Source of the DNA: Helicobacter sp.
GTDB taxonomy: Bacteria > Campylobacterota > Campylobacteria > Campylobacterales > Helicobacteraceae
DNA length: 64,000 nucleotides
Assembly (NCBI RefSeq): GCF_017502485.1
Contig: NZ_JAFVUX010000001.1
Span: forward strand, 1 to 64,000
Reading direction: 5' to 3'
Within the stretch, counting starts at the first letter, position 1, and every line of letters starts with the position of its first letter. The translations under genes were made by a program, and so were the position numbers. This document shows positions 6,327 to 16,644 of the stretch, one piece after another. The notes under the pieces were generated by a model, which was not told the DNA's origin, did not search any database, and was given only the letters and a program-made list of their open reading frames with translations.

Positions 6327-7391
6327 ATGTTTATTGATAGTGCAGATATTATTGTCTCTTCTGGAAATGGGGGTGCCGGTGCTGTGAGCTTTAGGAGAGA
6401 AAAGTTTGTCATACAGGGTGGACCTGATGGAGGTGATGGTGGCAAGGGAGGTGATGTTGTCTTATGTGTCGATAATAATGCCGATACGCTCTCAAACTTC
6501 CGTGGCAAAAAGCATCACAAAGCCCAGCACGGTGCACCCGGTGGCGCGCGCCGTTGCACAGGGAAAAATGGGACAAACCTCATCATAAAGCTTCCGCTAG
6601 GCACGCAAATTTTCAACTATGAGAGTGGAGAGCTACTTGCAGACTTAGATACTCCTAGCAAAGAAGTGCTACTACTTAAAGGTGGCAAAGGCGGGCTAGG
6701 CAACGCTCGCTTTAAAAATGCGAGCAATCAAGCTCCAACCTACGCACAAAAAGGCTTGCCCGGTGTTTTACTACACTTGCGCCTAGAGCTAAAGCTCATC
6801 GCTGATGTAGGGCTTGTGGGATATCCAAATGCTGGGAAATCTAGCCTTATCTCAACACTCTCTAACGCTAAACCAGAAGTAGCAAACTATGAATTTACAA
6901 CCCTTACCCCGCATTTAGGCGTGGTAGAAGTCGATGAACTGCGATCCTTTGTGATGGCAGATATTCCGGGGATTATTGATGGGGCGAGTCTAGGAAAGGG
7001 GCTTGGGCTGGAGTTTTTGAAGCATATTGAGCGCACCAAGTTTCTACTCTTTGTGCTAGATGGGCTAAAAGACCCAAGCACGCAGTATAACCACTTGGCA
7101 AAAGAGCTTGCAAGCTTTAGTGCAGATCTTAGCACGCGTCCATTTGGGATTATTATTAGCAAAGTTGATGTCGCACAAGATCTTCTTAGTAAATTTGCTA
7201 CTTTGCTAGCAACATTTGCGCAACCAATCCCGCAGGATTTGGATATATCTAAGCCCATACTCCTAGAATCTAGCAGGGAGAATTGCCCACACTTGCCTCA
7301 CTTCATCTTGGGCATCTCTTCTGTGGCGCATACCAACACCGATACACTTAGATTTTCACTCCAAATGGCACTAGAATCAGCGACCCCATAG
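6327..7391 (+). CDS. obg: Obg/CgtA ribosome-assembly GTPase
   Basis: A 354-residue GTPase that acts in large-subunit assembly and stress control. The Gly-rich Obg fold covers residues 1-158 ([21 protein letters not shown]). The G domain follows: P-loop GYPNAGKSS near 166, DIPGIIDGA near 212 and SKVD as the guanine-binding G4 motif. The C-terminus is short, without the extra OCT domain of Bacillus Obg. Start at ATG 6327 after AAAGGTAACTG. Its last 15 bases overlap the convergent dsbI gene. Confidence 0.95.
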   Translation: MFIDSADIIVSSGNGGAGAVSFRREKFVIQGGPDGGDGGKGGDVVLCVDNNADTLSNFRGKKHHKAQHGAPGGARRCTGKNGTNLIIKLPLGTQIFNYESGELLADLDTPSKEVLLLKGGKGGLGNARFKNASNQAPTYAQKGLPGVLLHLRLELKLIADVGLVGYPNAGKSSLISTLSNAKPEVANYEFTTLTPHLGVVEVDELRSFVMADIPGIIDGASLGKGLGLEFLKHIERTKFLLFVLDGLKDPSTQYNHLAKELASFSADLSTRPFGIIISKVDVAQDLLSKFATLLATFAQPIPQDLDISKPILLESSRENCPHLPHFILGISSVAHTNTDTLRFSLQMALESATP

Positions 7392-8006
7392 CCTAATCCA
7401 ACCGCACACCGCTATAATCACCATATACACGCTAAATACAAGTAAGCAGCACTGCGCCATAGTGCCAATCTCCCATCTAGGCAGGAGATACCAGCCATTT
7501 GCATAAAACTCGACAAATGCTTTTTGCGCGCCACTAAGCACCACATCGCTTGGAATTATAGGTGCATCAAGCCCACAATCCCCACTTGGAGCAAACCACT
7601 CCGGTAGCCAGCGATCTAAGGGTAGCCCAAAGTCAAAGCGCGCATCCATTGAGCACCCACGCACGCCAAACACCACCACATCGCTATGGATAGCGGTGTG
7701 GATTCTATGAAGCTGCAAAGCAGACATTATCCCCCTAGCACCTGCATAGAGCATACACGCACCACCTACACTAAAAGCTAGCACACCCCTAGGTGCTAGC
7801 GCGACAATGAGCGCGCCAGATGCTTGCACTATAAAGGCATACCGGATATACACACACTGCTCACAAGGGCGCATATAGCCATACACTTGTAGCACACAGT
7901 GTGAGAACACTACAAGCCCTAGACTTACCCCAGCTAGTAGAACCCACCACGCGCGCTTGCCTTGCCATTTCTGCAAGCACAATACAATCCTATATACCAA
8001 CTTCAC
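7377..8006 (-). CDS. dsbI: DsbB/DsbI-family disulfide-bond oxidoreductase
   Basis: A 209-residue inner-membrane protein with four or five membrane segments and the DsbB-like quinone-side pair CEQC (residues 48-51). A second Cys pair lies in a large periplasmic loop (GVRGCSMD and SGDCGLD). It would reoxidise the DsbA encoded just upstream and pass electrons to the quinone pool. The spacing from dsbA is 22 bases, so they form an operon. DsbI is the name used in Helicobacter and Campylobacter; the distinction from DsbB is tentative. Confidence 0.8.
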   Translation of the reverse strand: MKLVYRIVLCLQKWQGKRAWWVLLAGVSLGLVVFSHCVLQVYGYMRPCEQCVYIRYAFIVQASGALIVALAPRGVLAFSVGGACMLYAGARGIMSALQLHRIHTAIHSDVVVFGVRGCSMDARFDFGLPLDRWLPEWFAPSGDCGLDAPIIPSDVVLSGAQKAFVEFYANGWYLLPRWEIGTMAQCCLLVFSVYMVIIAVCGWIRLWGR

Positions 8007-8028
8007 ACCAAATCCCAGCAGGTGGATT

Positions 8029-8691
8029 CTAGCGCGCTAAAAGCTCTGTGATTTTCTCACCTAAATCATCAAGGGATTTTAGCTCGCTTATTTTGATGAG
8101 ATATTTGCCATTAACCACAAACGCCGGCACACCTTGGATAATGGCAATATCATAACTAGCCTCCCAAGCTTTAAGAAGCTTTTTCACCTCTGGATCTTCA
8201 AGTGCTTGTAGATAATCACTCTCACTAATGCCCGCTGCTTTAAGCCCAGTTTCTAAGAAGCCTTGCGGATCTTTGCCATCTCTCCAACGATTTTTATTGA
8301 TGTGGTATTCCTCAAAATACGCATTCTCCGCCTTATAAAATGACGAATTTTTATCACTAGCCCCAATCCCAGCTCGCTTATCTTTAACAAGCAGCACAGC
8401 AAAGAGCTTGTTAGCCACTTTACCATAATCGCCCTTTTGTTCTAAATGATAGGGTCTAAACTCTACTCCATCTGGAAGTTTCTCAATGATTTGTGGCAGG
8501 ATTTTTGAGTATTTAAAGCAAAACGGGCACGCATAGCTATATACTTCAATCACAGAATTTTCCGCATTTGGGACAGGAGTTTTGAGCACGAAATAATCTA
8601 TCCCCTCTCTAATCTCTACCCCCAAAAGCTTCATACCAGCTAAACACAAAAAAAGCGCACCCAATAACCTAGATCCTAGCCAACTCTTCAT
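8029..8691 (-). CDS. dsbA: Thiol:disulfide interchange protein DsbA family
   Basis: A 220-residue periplasmic thioredoxin-fold oxidase with an N-terminal signal peptide (SRLLGALFLCLAGMKLLG). The active site is CPFC at 55-58 in YSYACPFCFKYSK, with the usual helical insertion. The cis-Pro loop is GVPAFVVNG near residue 190. It oxidises secreted proteins, and the dsbI product next door recycles it. CAPFC-type Helicobacter homologues also act in haem or OMP assembly. AAGGAG lies before the start. Confidence 0.9.
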   Translation of the reverse strand: MKSWLGSRLLGALFLCLAGMKLLGVEIREGIDYFVLKTPVPNAENSVIEVYSYACPFCFKYSKILPQIIEKLPDGVEFRPYHLEQKGDYGKVANKLFAVLLVKDKRAGIGASDKNSSFYKAENAYFEEYHINKNRWRDGKDPQGFLETGLKAAGISESDYLQALEDPEVKKLLKAWEASYDIAIIQGVPAFVVNGKYLIKISELKSLDDLGEKITELLAR

Positions 8692-8748
8692 ACAATCTCC
8701 TTAGTGTAAATGCCATATTGTAGCTAAATCCACCAAACCCTTACGCTT

Positions 8749-9915
8749 TTATAAACTCCGCGGTATAAACAGCACGATCACAAGGGCTGGTACAGCAAAT
8801 AGTGCTGCAAAAATCGCGTTAAATTCTATCCCCAAATGCGCGAAAATTGCCCCTCCAAGTGCGCTAGCACAAGCAATCCCTACATTAAACGACCCTTCAT
8901 TAACGCTAATTGCGCTATCCTCAAAGCCCTTGGCATACTTATGCGATGAGAGAATGGCAAGCGACTTTAGCGGGGCGATTGAAGCAAAGCTCACCATACC
9001 CATAACGCACAAATTGATGAGCGCAAGCATTTGTGAATACGCACTTACACTCATCAATGCATAAGTAATTATCTGCGCACTAAGCATTAGGCGAAGTGAG
9101 ATGATAGAGCCTTTGGCATCAGTGATTTTCCCACCCACAAGATTCCCTACAACTGCACTGCCACCATAAAGCAGTAAAATCGAAGCAATGGACTGCTTGT
9201 CAAAAGCAGAGAGCACAAGCAAAAACTCCGCAATGTAAGTATAAAGCACAAAGCTCGCTCCACAGGTGCAAGCAGTTACCACATACGCGCGCAAAAGCTT
9301 AGGCACACAAAGTGCTAGAAAAAGATTACGGATAAATGTCCTTTGCCCTTCAATGTGAGGCATAATAAGCCACACGCTAATAATCGCAACCCCTGTAAGC
9401 ACCACGATAAGCCAAAAAATCGCCTTAAAGCCAAAGAGCTGCCCCACAAATGTCCCTAAAGGTATGCCTGTAACAAGTGCAATCGTAAGCCCAGATACCA
9501 TTAGTGCTAGGGCAGTGTTTTGCTTCCCTGCTTTAGCGATCTTTATCGCAGCAATAGTGGCAATGACAAATAACACCCCGTGCATACAGCCAGCCACAAA
9601 GCGTGCGCACAAAGTCAAGTAAAAATTATCACTTATAGCGACAATGAGATTTGCCAGCAAGAAAATAAGAAGATTTAGCATAAGCTGGTATTTGCGATCA
9701 AGCCTACTTATGGGGATTGTCAAAATCGGTGCGCCAATCACCACGCCAATAGCATAAATTGTAACAAGCCATCCAGCTACAGGCTGTGAGACCATAAAGT
9801 GCTGTGCAAGATCGGGCAAAATCCCCGCAACAATAAACTCTGTAACTCCCATACAAAATGCGCTTAATGCAAGCGCGAAAATGCCTTTTGATGATGACTT
9901 TTGCTTGTGCGTCAT
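8749..9915 (-). CDS. MFS efflux transporter, DHA1/AraJ-like
   Basis: A 388-residue inner-membrane protein with 12 predicted helices. The opening GVTEFIVAGILPDLAQHF is the standard first helix of AraJ/YdhP-type drug:H+ antiporters, and the loop 2-3 motif reads ISRLDRKYQL. The substrate cannot be read from sequence; arabinose-like or drug export is known for relatives. It is transcribed toward dsbA with a 57-base gap. The start at 9915 is the only sensible Met before helix 1. Confidence 0.85.
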   Translation of the reverse strand: MTHKQKSSSKGIFALALSAFCMGVTEFIVAGILPDLAQHFMVSQPVAGWLVTIYAIGVVIGAPILTIPISRLDRKYQLMLNLLIFLLANLIVAISDNFYLTLCARFVAGCMHGVLFVIATIAAIKIAKAGKQNTALALMVSGLTIALVTGIPLGTFVGQLFGFKAIFWLIVVLTGVAIISVWLIMPHIEGQRTFIRNLFLALCVPKLLRAYVVTACTCGASFVLYTYIAEFLLVLSAFDKQSIASILLLYGGSAVVGNLVGGKITDAKGSIISLRLMLSAQIITYALMSVSAYSQMLALINLCVMGMVSFASIAPLKSLAILSSHKYAKGFEDSAISVNEGSFNVGIACASALGGAIFAHLGIEFNAIFAALFAVPALVIVLFIPRSL

Positions 9916-10102
9916 TGATAGATTCTCTTTCTGCTTGGGTAATTCTAAGTGTAATAACTATGCAAACTTAGCGGAGCAACATTGTAGAGATTTTTGACTT
10001 AAGGTATTGTTATCCTGCGTACTGCCGAAGATAGCACAAAGCTACGCAAACACTAAAAATAATGCTAGAATCCATAAATCAAAAACCGTCGCAAGGATTA
10101 CA

Positions 10103-10978
10103 ATGCCTTCTCTCTACTCTAGGATTCTGCTTACTGCAAGCCTTATGCTATATGGTAGCTCTAGCTGCATATACGCCAAAGACTCACCACCAAGTGCGCA
10201 AAATATCGTAGGTGGGATTGCTATTAAGGTCAATAACGACCCTATCACGCTCTATGAGATACAAAGCCTTAGTGCCAAGCAACATATCTCTAAAACCCAA
10301 GCGCAAGAAATCCTAATCGCAAACCGCCTAAAAGATCAAGAGATCAAAAGACTCAATATTGTTGCAGACGATATGCGGCTTGAGCAAGAAATGGAATCTA
10401 TAGCCGCACAAAACAACCTTAGCTACCAGCAGTTTATCCAAGCACTCTACCAGCAAGGACTAACCCCAGAATCCTACAAAGCAAAGCTCAAAGACCAAAT
10501 CCAAACACGCGAGCTTATGCGCAATATCCTGCTCGCAGCCGACACCACTAGCGAGGAAACAATGCGCAAATACTATAACACCCACAAAAATGAGTTTATC
10601 ACTGCAGACCAAGTGCAAACAATCCGCTATAGCTCCAAAGACCCAAAGCTCCTTGAGCGCGCCATTGCCAACACGACTTTGACGCTAAATGGCGTAGAAA
10701 AAACACCAGAAAAACTTAAACTAAATATGCTAAACCCCCAAATCGCACAAATGTTTGCCCAGTTACAAAGTGGCGAGTTTAGCCCCATTCTTGATGCGGG
10801 CAATGGTAGCTATGTTGCATTTTTGGTGCAGGATAAAAGCGGGGAAAATGCCATGAGCTTTGAAGAAGCAAGGGGCATCATCGCTCAAAAACTCGCACAA
10901 GATCACCAAGAGCAAATCCTTAGTGAGTATTTTGAAAAAATCAAGCAAAAAGCCCATATCGAATATGTACGCCAATAA
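10103..10978 (+). CDS. SurA-like periplasmic chaperone / PpiC-type protein (HP0659-like)
   Basis: A 291-residue protein. Start moved to ATG 10103, after AAGGATTACA, because a signal peptide begins there (LLTASLMLYGSSSCIYA); the frame is open to 10007 without a signal. The N-terminal SurA domain holds the usual KVNNDPITLYEI and ILIANRLKDQEIKRLNI. A degenerate parvulin domain lies near residues 160-260 (ITADQVQTIRYS, GEFSPILDAGNGSYVAFLV). It would fold outer-membrane proteins. The order with the TPR gene, rnhA, rnc and aroC is as in H. pylori HP0659-HP0663. Confidence 0.8.
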   Translation: MPSLYSRILLTASLMLYGSSSCIYAKDSPPSAQNIVGGIAIKVNNDPITLYEIQSLSAKQHISKTQAQEILIANRLKDQEIKRLNIVADDMRLEQEMESIAAQNNLSYQQFIQALYQQGLTPESYKAKLKDQIQTRELMRNILLAADTTSEETMRKYYNTHKNEFITADQVQTIRYSSKDPKLLERAIANTTLTLNGVEKTPEKLKLNMLNPQIAQMFAQLQSGEFSPILDAGNGSYVAFLVQDKSGENAMSFEEARGIIAQKLAQDHQEQILSEYFEKIKQKAHIEYVRQ

Positions 10979-11109
10979 CCTAGCCACAAAATGGCATAGC
11001 ATAGCCTACCACTCTAGAATCAAACCTAGCAGAATCTACCTTACTAAAATATCACGCCTAGAATCCACCGAGCTAGATTCTAGCTCTATAGCAAGATGCG
11101 GTGCAAAAT

Positions 11110-12159
11110 ATGCTTGATTATCTAGCTACTATGTATAGAGACCCGCTCTTTGGGATTGCGATTTTAGTCGGCATTATTGTGATTTTGGTGTTTGCAGATT
11201 ATGGGCGCAATCGCTACCGTGCTAAAAAGCGTCAAATCTCCCTAGAAAACTTCACCAAATCCTACGATGGTAGTGCATTAAGTGATGAGCTAGTGGAGTT
11301 TCTCCACCTAGCTAAAAAGCCTATCCCGCCCTTGCTACTGCTTGCTAAAACCTACGCTCGTGCTGGGGATAGTGCGATGGCGATAAAAGTCTATCTCAGC
11401 CTACTTGACACTACGCGCGACCCACAGGAAAAAATCATTATCCTAGAATCCTTAGGCATTACATATTTTGAAGCAGGATTCTTACAAAGAGCCAAAAATA
11501 TTTTCCTAGAAATCCTAAAAACCTACCCTAGAAACACGCAGATTCTAAGCTATCTAATGCGTACGCACGAGAGTATGGGGGAATACCAAGCTGCGCTTGA
11601 TACACTTGAGTGCATCGATGAGCTAAATGCCCAAGAAGAGCAAGAATTAGGGCAAATCAAGCAGTATCTACACTTTATGATTCTCTCCCAAAACTCCTTG
11701 CTGCCATTAGAAAAAAAACATAAAGAAATTATCAATCTTATGCGATATAGTGGGCAAATCAACCGCTTGGTGCTAGATTATCTCTTCACCTATTCTAGGG
11801 AGAAGTTTTGGGAGGAGCTTGTGCGCTTCCCTACCATCACATTTTGCTTAGATATTTTGTGGCGATGTGCCAAAGACGAAGTACCATTTGACAAGCTACA
11901 ATCACGCCCAGATATTTTGCAAGTCTTTATCGCTAAAGGCTTTTATCTAGGGCTAGAATCTAGCCTAGCACAAAGCCAAATATTTGAACTAGAAGTGCTA
12001 CGCGTGCTTTTAGAACACTCTGCACAAAGGGGAGAGCTTAGCTTTGAGTATCGATGTCATCACTGCAAAAATCTCTTCCCATTTGACTCCTACCGTTGCC
12101 CAATATGCACGAAAATGGGAGAAATGGATTTAGTCTATAAAATCATCAAATACAAGTAA
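11110..12159 (+). CDS. Membrane-anchored TPR protein with C-terminal zinc ribbon (HP0660-like)
   Basis: A 349-residue protein. One membrane segment lies near the start (FGIAILVGIIVILVFADYG), followed by helical TPR-like repeats (LLLAKTYARAGDSAMAIKVYLSLL; ILESLGITYFEAGFLQRAKNIF). Two cysteine pairs at the end (CHHCKNLF and CPICTKM) form a rubredoxin-like ribbon. This arrangement recalls LapB/YciM, which controls LPS synthesis through LpxC, but membership is not certain. GTG at 11101 is an alternative start. A 15-base gap separates it from rnhA. Confidence 0.7.
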   Translation: MLDYLATMYRDPLFGIAILVGIIVILVFADYGRNRYRAKKRQISLENFTKSYDGSALSDELVEFLHLAKKPIPPLLLLAKTYARAGDSAMAIKVYLSLLDTTRDPQEKIIILESLGITYFEAGFLQRAKNIFLEILKTYPRNTQILSYLMRTHESMGEYQAALDTLECIDELNAQEEQELGQIKQYLHFMILSQNSLLPLEKKHKEIINLMRYSGQINRLVLDYLFTYSREKFWEELVRFPTITFCLDILWRCAKDEVPFDKLQSRPDILQVFIAKGFYLGLESSLAQSQIFELEVLRVLLEHSAQRGELSFEYRCHHCKNLFPFDSYRCPICTKMGEMDLVYKIIKYK

Positions 12160-12174
12160 AGAGAGGTAGACTCT

Positions 12175-12639
12175 ATGAAAGAGCTCACAATCTATACAGA
12201 TGGGTCATCACTTGGAAATCCGGGAGCAGGTGGCTACTGTGCTATCTTGCTCTATAAAGGTGTGAAAAAAATCGTCCAAGGTGGCGAGCCAGATACGACT
12301 AATAATCGTATGGAGCTTATGGCAGTGCTACAAGCCTTAAAGGTGCTAAAAGAGCCTTGCCACATCAAACTCTACACAGATTCTCAATATGTCACACAAG
12401 GGATCAATGAGTGGCTATCTGGCTGGATACGCAAGAACTTTCGAGAAGTCAAAAACCCAGATTTATGGAGACAATATATCACTTTAAAAGAGCAACACAT
12501 TATCCAAGCGCAGTGGATCAAAGGACACAACGGCGATATACTCAATGAAGAATGTGATAGAATTGCGCGCTCTGTCGCACAGCAAATCCAGAATCTAGCA
12601 CAGCATATTGAAGCACCAAAAACCTTGCTTGATCTGTGA
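12175..12639 (+). CDS. rnhA: Ribonuclease HI
   Basis: A 154-residue cytosolic nuclease that removes RNA from RNA-DNA hybrids. The catalytic acids stand in TDGSSLGNPG (Asp9), NRMELMAVLQAL (Glu near 47), TDSQYV (Asp near 69) and the last Asp in EECDRIA near 130. The start follows GAGAGGTAGACTCT. Same order as H. pylori HP0660-HP0661-HP0662. Confidence 0.95.
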   Translation: MKELTIYTDGSSLGNPGAGGYCAILLYKGVKKIVQGGEPDTTNNRMELMAVLQALKVLKEPCHIKLYTDSQYVTQGINEWLSGWIRKNFREVKNPDLWRQYITLKEQHIIQAQWIKGHNGDILNEECDRIARSVAQQIQNLAQHIEAPKTLLDL

Positions 12640-12667
12640 AAGTAGATTCTACTTAGAAAGGGTGATG

Positions 12668-13369
12668 ATGGATTCTCTTAAACGCTTGCAGCAACTCTTA
12701 GGATATAGCTTTAAAGATGAGTCTTTACTACTTGAAGCACTCACACACAGAAGCTACACAAAATCCAGCAACAACGAGCGTTTAGAGTTTTTAGGTGATG
12801 CGGTTTTAGACTTGCTTGTAGGAGAATATCTCTTTGATAGATTCCCCAACTACAACGAAGGCAAACTCTCTAAAATGCGCTCAAGCCTTGTCAATGAAAA
12901 GAGCTTCGCCATTTTCGCACGCGATTATGACATAGGCTCTTTACTGCGCCTCTCAAGTAGCGAAGAGCAAAACCAAGGTAGAGATAAAGACTCTTTACTC
13001 TCTAATGCATTTGAAGCGATTATTGGCGCGATTTATAAAGAAGCAGGGGTTGATTGTGCGCGTGAGATTGTCTATCATATCCTTACTAAACACTACCCAA
13101 ATATGCAGATCCAAGATTTAGCCCTTGACTACAAAACAACTTTGCAAGAAATCACACAAGAACGCTTTGGCGTGCTACCTACATATAAGCTTCTCACACA
13201 AGAAGGACCCGACCATAAAAAGCGTTTTACAATGCAGATTCTCATCGATAATATTGAATATGGCACAGCCTCTGGCACTTCGAAAAAACTAGCCGAGCAA
13301 GCTTGCGCAAAAATCGCGTATGAGAAGCTTACAAAGCTCACTTCTGCTAAACAAGGAGCAAAGCTATGA
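12668..13369 (+). CDS. rnc: Ribonuclease III
   Basis: A 233-residue double-strand RNA endonuclease. The RNase III signature [21 protein letters not shown] lies near residue 36, the second metal-binding acidic group ([16 protein letters not shown]) follows, and a dsRNA-binding domain closes the protein ([11 protein letters not shown] to [13 protein letters not shown]). Starts at the ATG at 12665 or 12668, after AGAAAGGG; the frame upstream to 12608 overlaps rnhA and is not used. Its stop overlaps the aroC start (ATGA). Confidence 0.95.
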   Translation: MDSLKRLQQLLGYSFKDESLLLEALTHRSYTKSSNNERLEFLGDAVLDLLVGEYLFDRFPNYNEGKLSKMRSSLVNEKSFAIFARDYDIGSLLRLSSSEEQNQGRDKDSLLSNAFEAIIGAIYKEAGVDCAREIVYHILTKHYPNMQIQDLALDYKTTLQEITQERFGVLPTYKLLTQEGPDHKKRFTMQILIDNIEYGTASGTSKKLAEQACAKIAYEKLTKLTSAKQGAKL

Positions 13370-14454
13370 ATACCTTTGGACAAGCGCTTCGCGTAAGCAC
13401 TTTTGGCGAATCTCACGGCTTAGGTGTAGGCTGTGTGATTGATGGTTTCCCAGCGGGCGTAGTGATTGATGAAGATCTTCTAGTAGCACAAATGCAAAGG
13501 CGCAAAGGTGGGCAAACTCCTTATGCCACACCGCGCAAAGAAGATGATAAAGTCGAGATTTTAAGTGGTGTATTTCAAGGTAAAAGCACAGGCGCGCCAA
13601 TCACACTTTTTATCCCAAACACCAATACAAAGTCCAAAGATTATGAAACCATTAGAGATGTATTCCGCCCGGGACACGCGGACTTTACCTACCAAGCAAA
13701 ATATGAGACACGAGATTACCGAGGAGGAGGGAGAAGCTCTGCTAGAGAGAGTGCTGCGCGCGTAGCTAGTGGGGCGTTTGCCAAAATGCTTTTGCAAGAG
13801 ATTGGTATTACTTGTGAGAGTGGAATTCTACATATAGGGACGCATAAAGGCAAGGATATTGACTTTGCCTTTGCTAAGACGAGTGAGATTTTTGCCCTAG
13901 ATAAGAGTATGGAAGCAACCCAAAAACAAGCAATCTTAGAAGCACGAAAAGATGGCGATAGCATAGGTGGTTGCGCACTTGTGCGAGCCTTTAGTCCAAA
14001 TGGTGCGCTCAAAGGTCTAGGACAACCACTTTACTATAAACTTAGCGGAGCAATTGGCGCGATGATGATGGGGTTAAATGGTGTCAAAGCTCTAGAAATT
14101 GGCGATGGGATAGAATCTAGCACAAGGCTAGGTAGTCAAAATAACGACAATATGGATTCTAGTGGTTTTGCTAGCAATCATTGTGGTGGGGTTTTAGGGG
14201 GTATTGGCACAGGCGAAGAAATCCGCATAAAAGTCTATTTCAAGCCAACGCCTAGCATCTTTCTCCCCCAGCAAACAATCAACTCTCACAATGAGCCACA
14301 GATTCTAGCGTTAAAAGGCAGACACGATCCGTGTATCGCTGTGCGCGGAAGTGTAGTATGCGAGAGTATGCTAGCGCTTATTCTTGCAGATATGGCACTG
14401 CTACACACGCACACACGCCTAGAATCTATCAAGGATTTTTATAATGCGCACTAG
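13366..14454 (+). CDS. aroC: Chorismate synthase
   Basis: A 362-residue FMN-dependent enzyme that makes chorismate from EPSP at the end of the shikimate pathway. Signatures seen are [18 protein letters not shown] at 16-33, the [14 protein letters not shown] block near 102, [15 protein letters not shown] near 125 and RHDPCIAVR near 330. ATG overlaps the rnc stop, so translation is coupled. The C-terminus overlaps the PAP2 gene by 11 bases. Confidence 0.96.
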   Translation: MNTFGQALRVSTFGESHGLGVGCVIDGFPAGVVIDEDLLVAQMQRRKGGQTPYATPRKEDDKVEILSGVFQGKSTGAPITLFIPNTNTKSKDYETIRDVFRPGHADFTYQAKYETRDYRGGGRSSARESAARVASGAFAKMLLQEIGITCESGILHIGTHKGKDIDFAFAKTSEIFALDKSMEATQKQAILEARKDGDSIGGCALVRAFSPNGALKGLGQPLYYKLSGAIGAMMMGLNGVKALEIGDGIESSTRLGSQNNDNMDSSGFASNHCGGVLGGIGTGEEIRIKVYFKPTPSIFLPQQTINSHNEPQILALKGRHDPCIAVRGSVVCESMLALILADMALLHTHTRLESIKDFYNAH

Positions 14455-15088
14455 AATCTACCTTATGCGCCTATGCCAGCGCGCGCTACTTGTATGCGCT
14501 CTCTCTAGCCTTTGTATGCCAAGCTTACATGCAAAGCCGGGTGATTGGTTTGAGACTTGGGGCGATGTTTTTCAATTTCTCCCGGTGATGGCAGGAGCTT
14601 ATGCCTTAGCGCGCCAAGACTACCATGGAGTAGCTCAGCTAGCACTTGGCACAGGTGCGACACTTGCTATTACTTTTGCAAGCAAATACACTTTTGTCGG
14701 TATTTCTCAAGCAAATGAGCAGCTAGCTGGGATTAGCCAGCGTCCTAATAATAGCGACTTTGATGGCTTCCCAAGTGGGCATACCTCATCAGCCTTTAGC
14801 GCAGCAGGCTTTATGCAAAAGCGTTATGGCTGGAAATTTGGGCTACCTACTACAATCCTTGCCACTTCTGTTGGTATCTCGCGCATAACAAGTCAAAGAC
14901 ACACGATTTTGCAGGTGCTAGCTGGCGCATTACTGGGTTATGGAGTAAGCTATCTATGTGCTAAAAGACTACAATATATCACACTTGATATAGATATAGG
15001 CACAGCAGCTATCCTAACTCCACATAGCATTGCACTGGGTGCTATGTACGAAAATACCTACAAAGCAAATGTGTCTTATAGGTTTTAA
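14444..15088 (+). CDS. PAP2-family membrane phosphatase
   Basis: A 214-residue protein with a signal-like start ([18 protein letters not shown]) and the three PAP2 motifs: a reduced first motif ending [17 protein letters not shown] near 110 and SRITSQRHT near 145. Such enzymes in Helicobacter remove phosphates from lipid A or recycle undecaprenyl pyrophosphate; the sequence does not decide. HP0021- or HP1580-like lipid A phosphatases are the nearest idea. It overlaps aroC by 11 bases. Confidence 0.8.
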   Translation: MRTRIYLMRLCQRALLVCALSSLCMPSLHAKPGDWFETWGDVFQFLPVMAGAYALARQDYHGVAQLALGTGATLAITFASKYTFVGISQANEQLAGISQRPNNSDFDGFPSGHTSSAFSAAGFMQKRYGWKFGLPTTILATSVGISRITSQRHTILQVLAGALLGYGVSYLCAKRLQYITLDIDIGTAAILTPHSIALGAMYENTYKANVSYRF

Positions 15089-15122
15089 CAAAGCTAAATA
15101 CAACTAAAGGGTGGCAGCATAA

Positions 15123-16637
15123 ATGGTAAATAAAATTCTATGTGCAACAAGAAATGGCATAGGCGGAGAAATCGTCCAAGTGCAGGCGAATTTCGTGCGT
15201 GCTCTACCTGCCTTTGTCATCACAGGGCTTGCAAACAGCTCTATCCAAGAGAGCAAGCAGAGAGTCCAAAGTGCGCTTCATCACATTGGATTCCACTTTC
15301 CACCGCTAAAAATTGCTATCAACCTAGCTCCTGCTGATGTGGCAAAATCTGGTAGCCACTTTGATTTGCCTATAGCTCTACTAATCGCCTTGCATAAAAA
15401 AGGGATAGATACACAAGGGTGGTTTGCCTTTGGCGAGCTAGCTCTAGATGGCACACTTACTTACAACAACAACATCTACCCCCTTTTGCTTGAGATCGCC
15501 TTGCAGTACCAAAATGCCAAGGTGATCTTACCCACATCTAGCAAAGAGCTTTTCTGCCATTTGCCCCATTTGCAAATTTATTATGCAAGTAGCCTGCAAG
15601 AAGCTTTGCAGATTTTAGAAGATCCAGAATCTAAGCCTAGCACTATACAAAGCCAGCTAGAGTTTGAGACCTTGCAAATCAAGCAGACAAGCTACTACTA
15701 TGAGCGTGAGTTCCCACTAGATTTCGCCCAAGTCAAGGGACAAGAAATCGCCAAAAGAGCAGCACTCATCGCTGCGAGTGGATTCCATAATATCATCTAT
15801 GAAGGAAGTCCGGGCTGTGGAAAAAGTATGATCGCTAAACGCCTGCGCTACATATTACCCCCAATGAGTTTGGAAGAGATGATAGAGAGTGTCAAGCTTC
15901 AGTCCATAAGCTCACAAACTCCAAGCTACACGCCATTGCGACCATTTCGCGCGCCTCATCAAAGTGCGTCAAAATCTTCAATACTAGGATCTGCTACACA
16001 AAATGAAGTCAAGCCCGGGGAGATTGCTCTAGCCCATCAGGGCATCTTATTTTTTGATGAGTTACCACACTTTGGCAAGGAAGTGCTAGAATCTTTACGC
16101 GAACCACTTGAAAACAACGAGCTTGTAGTCTCTCGTGTGCATAGTAAAGTAACTTACCCTACGGCATTTTTATTTGTAGGGGCACAAAACCCCTGCCCTT
16201 GTGGAAATCTCCTAAGCCAAGCCAAAGAGTGCCGTTGCACGCAAAAAGAGATTAGCTCTTATAGGGCGCGCTTGAGCGAGCCGTTTTTGGATCGCATAGA
16301 TTTGTTTGTGCAAATGCAAGAAAACGATCAAGACCCAAAGGCTTCCATAGATTCTACTTCTATGCAAGAGATGGTGTTTAAGGCATTTAGAGCGCAAATT
16401 GAGCGGGGGCAAAGCAGGCTAAATGGTAAGCTAAATGAGCGTGAAGTAGAGCAAATTTGCATCTTAGATGATGCGACACAGACTATCTTACAACAAGCGA
16501 GCCTAAGGTTTAATTTCTCTCATCGCTCGATACAAAAGATCAAAAAGATCGCCCGCACAATCGCTGACTTAGACGACGCAAAGCATATTGCCAAGCAACA
16601 CTTACTTGAGGCGTTAAGCTATCGATATATCTCTTAG
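15123..16637 (+). CDS. comM: ComM/YifB-family AAA+ ATPase
   Basis: A 504-residue protein. An N-terminal Lon-like fold (to about 190) opens with the usual VQVQANFVRALPAFVITGLA. The magnesium-chelatase AAA+ domain follows, with Walker A GSPGCGKSMIAKR near 229, Walker B ILFFDELPHF near 300 and the zinc cluster NPCPCGN...ECRC near 357. ComM is a branch-migration helicase that helps incoming single-stranded DNA recombine during natural transformation, which fits an organism with many repeat-mediated exchanges. The start follows GGGTGGCAGCATAA. Confidence 0.92.
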   Translation: MVNKILCATRNGIGGEIVQVQANFVRALPAFVITGLANSSIQESKQRVQSALHHIGFHFPPLKIAINLAPADVAKSGSHFDLPIALLIALHKKGIDTQGWFAFGELALDGTLTYNNNIYPLLLEIALQYQNAKVILPTSSKELFCHLPHLQIYYASSLQEALQILEDPESKPSTIQSQLEFETLQIKQTSYYYEREFPLDFAQVKGQEIAKRAALIAASGFHNIIYEGSPGCGKSMIAKRLRYILPPMSLEEMIESVKLQSISSQTPSYTPLRPFRAPHQSASKSSILGSATQNEVKPGEIALAHQGILFFDELPHFGKEVLESLREPLENNELVVSRVHSKVTYPTAFLFVGAQNPCPCGNLLSQAKECRCTQKEISSYRARLSEPFLDRIDLFVQMQENDQDPKASIDSTSMQEMVFKAFRAQIERGQSRLNGKLNEREVEQICILDDATQTILQQASLRFNFSHRSIQKIKKIARTIADLDDAKHIAKQHLLEALSYRYIS

Positions 16638-16644
16638 ATAAATT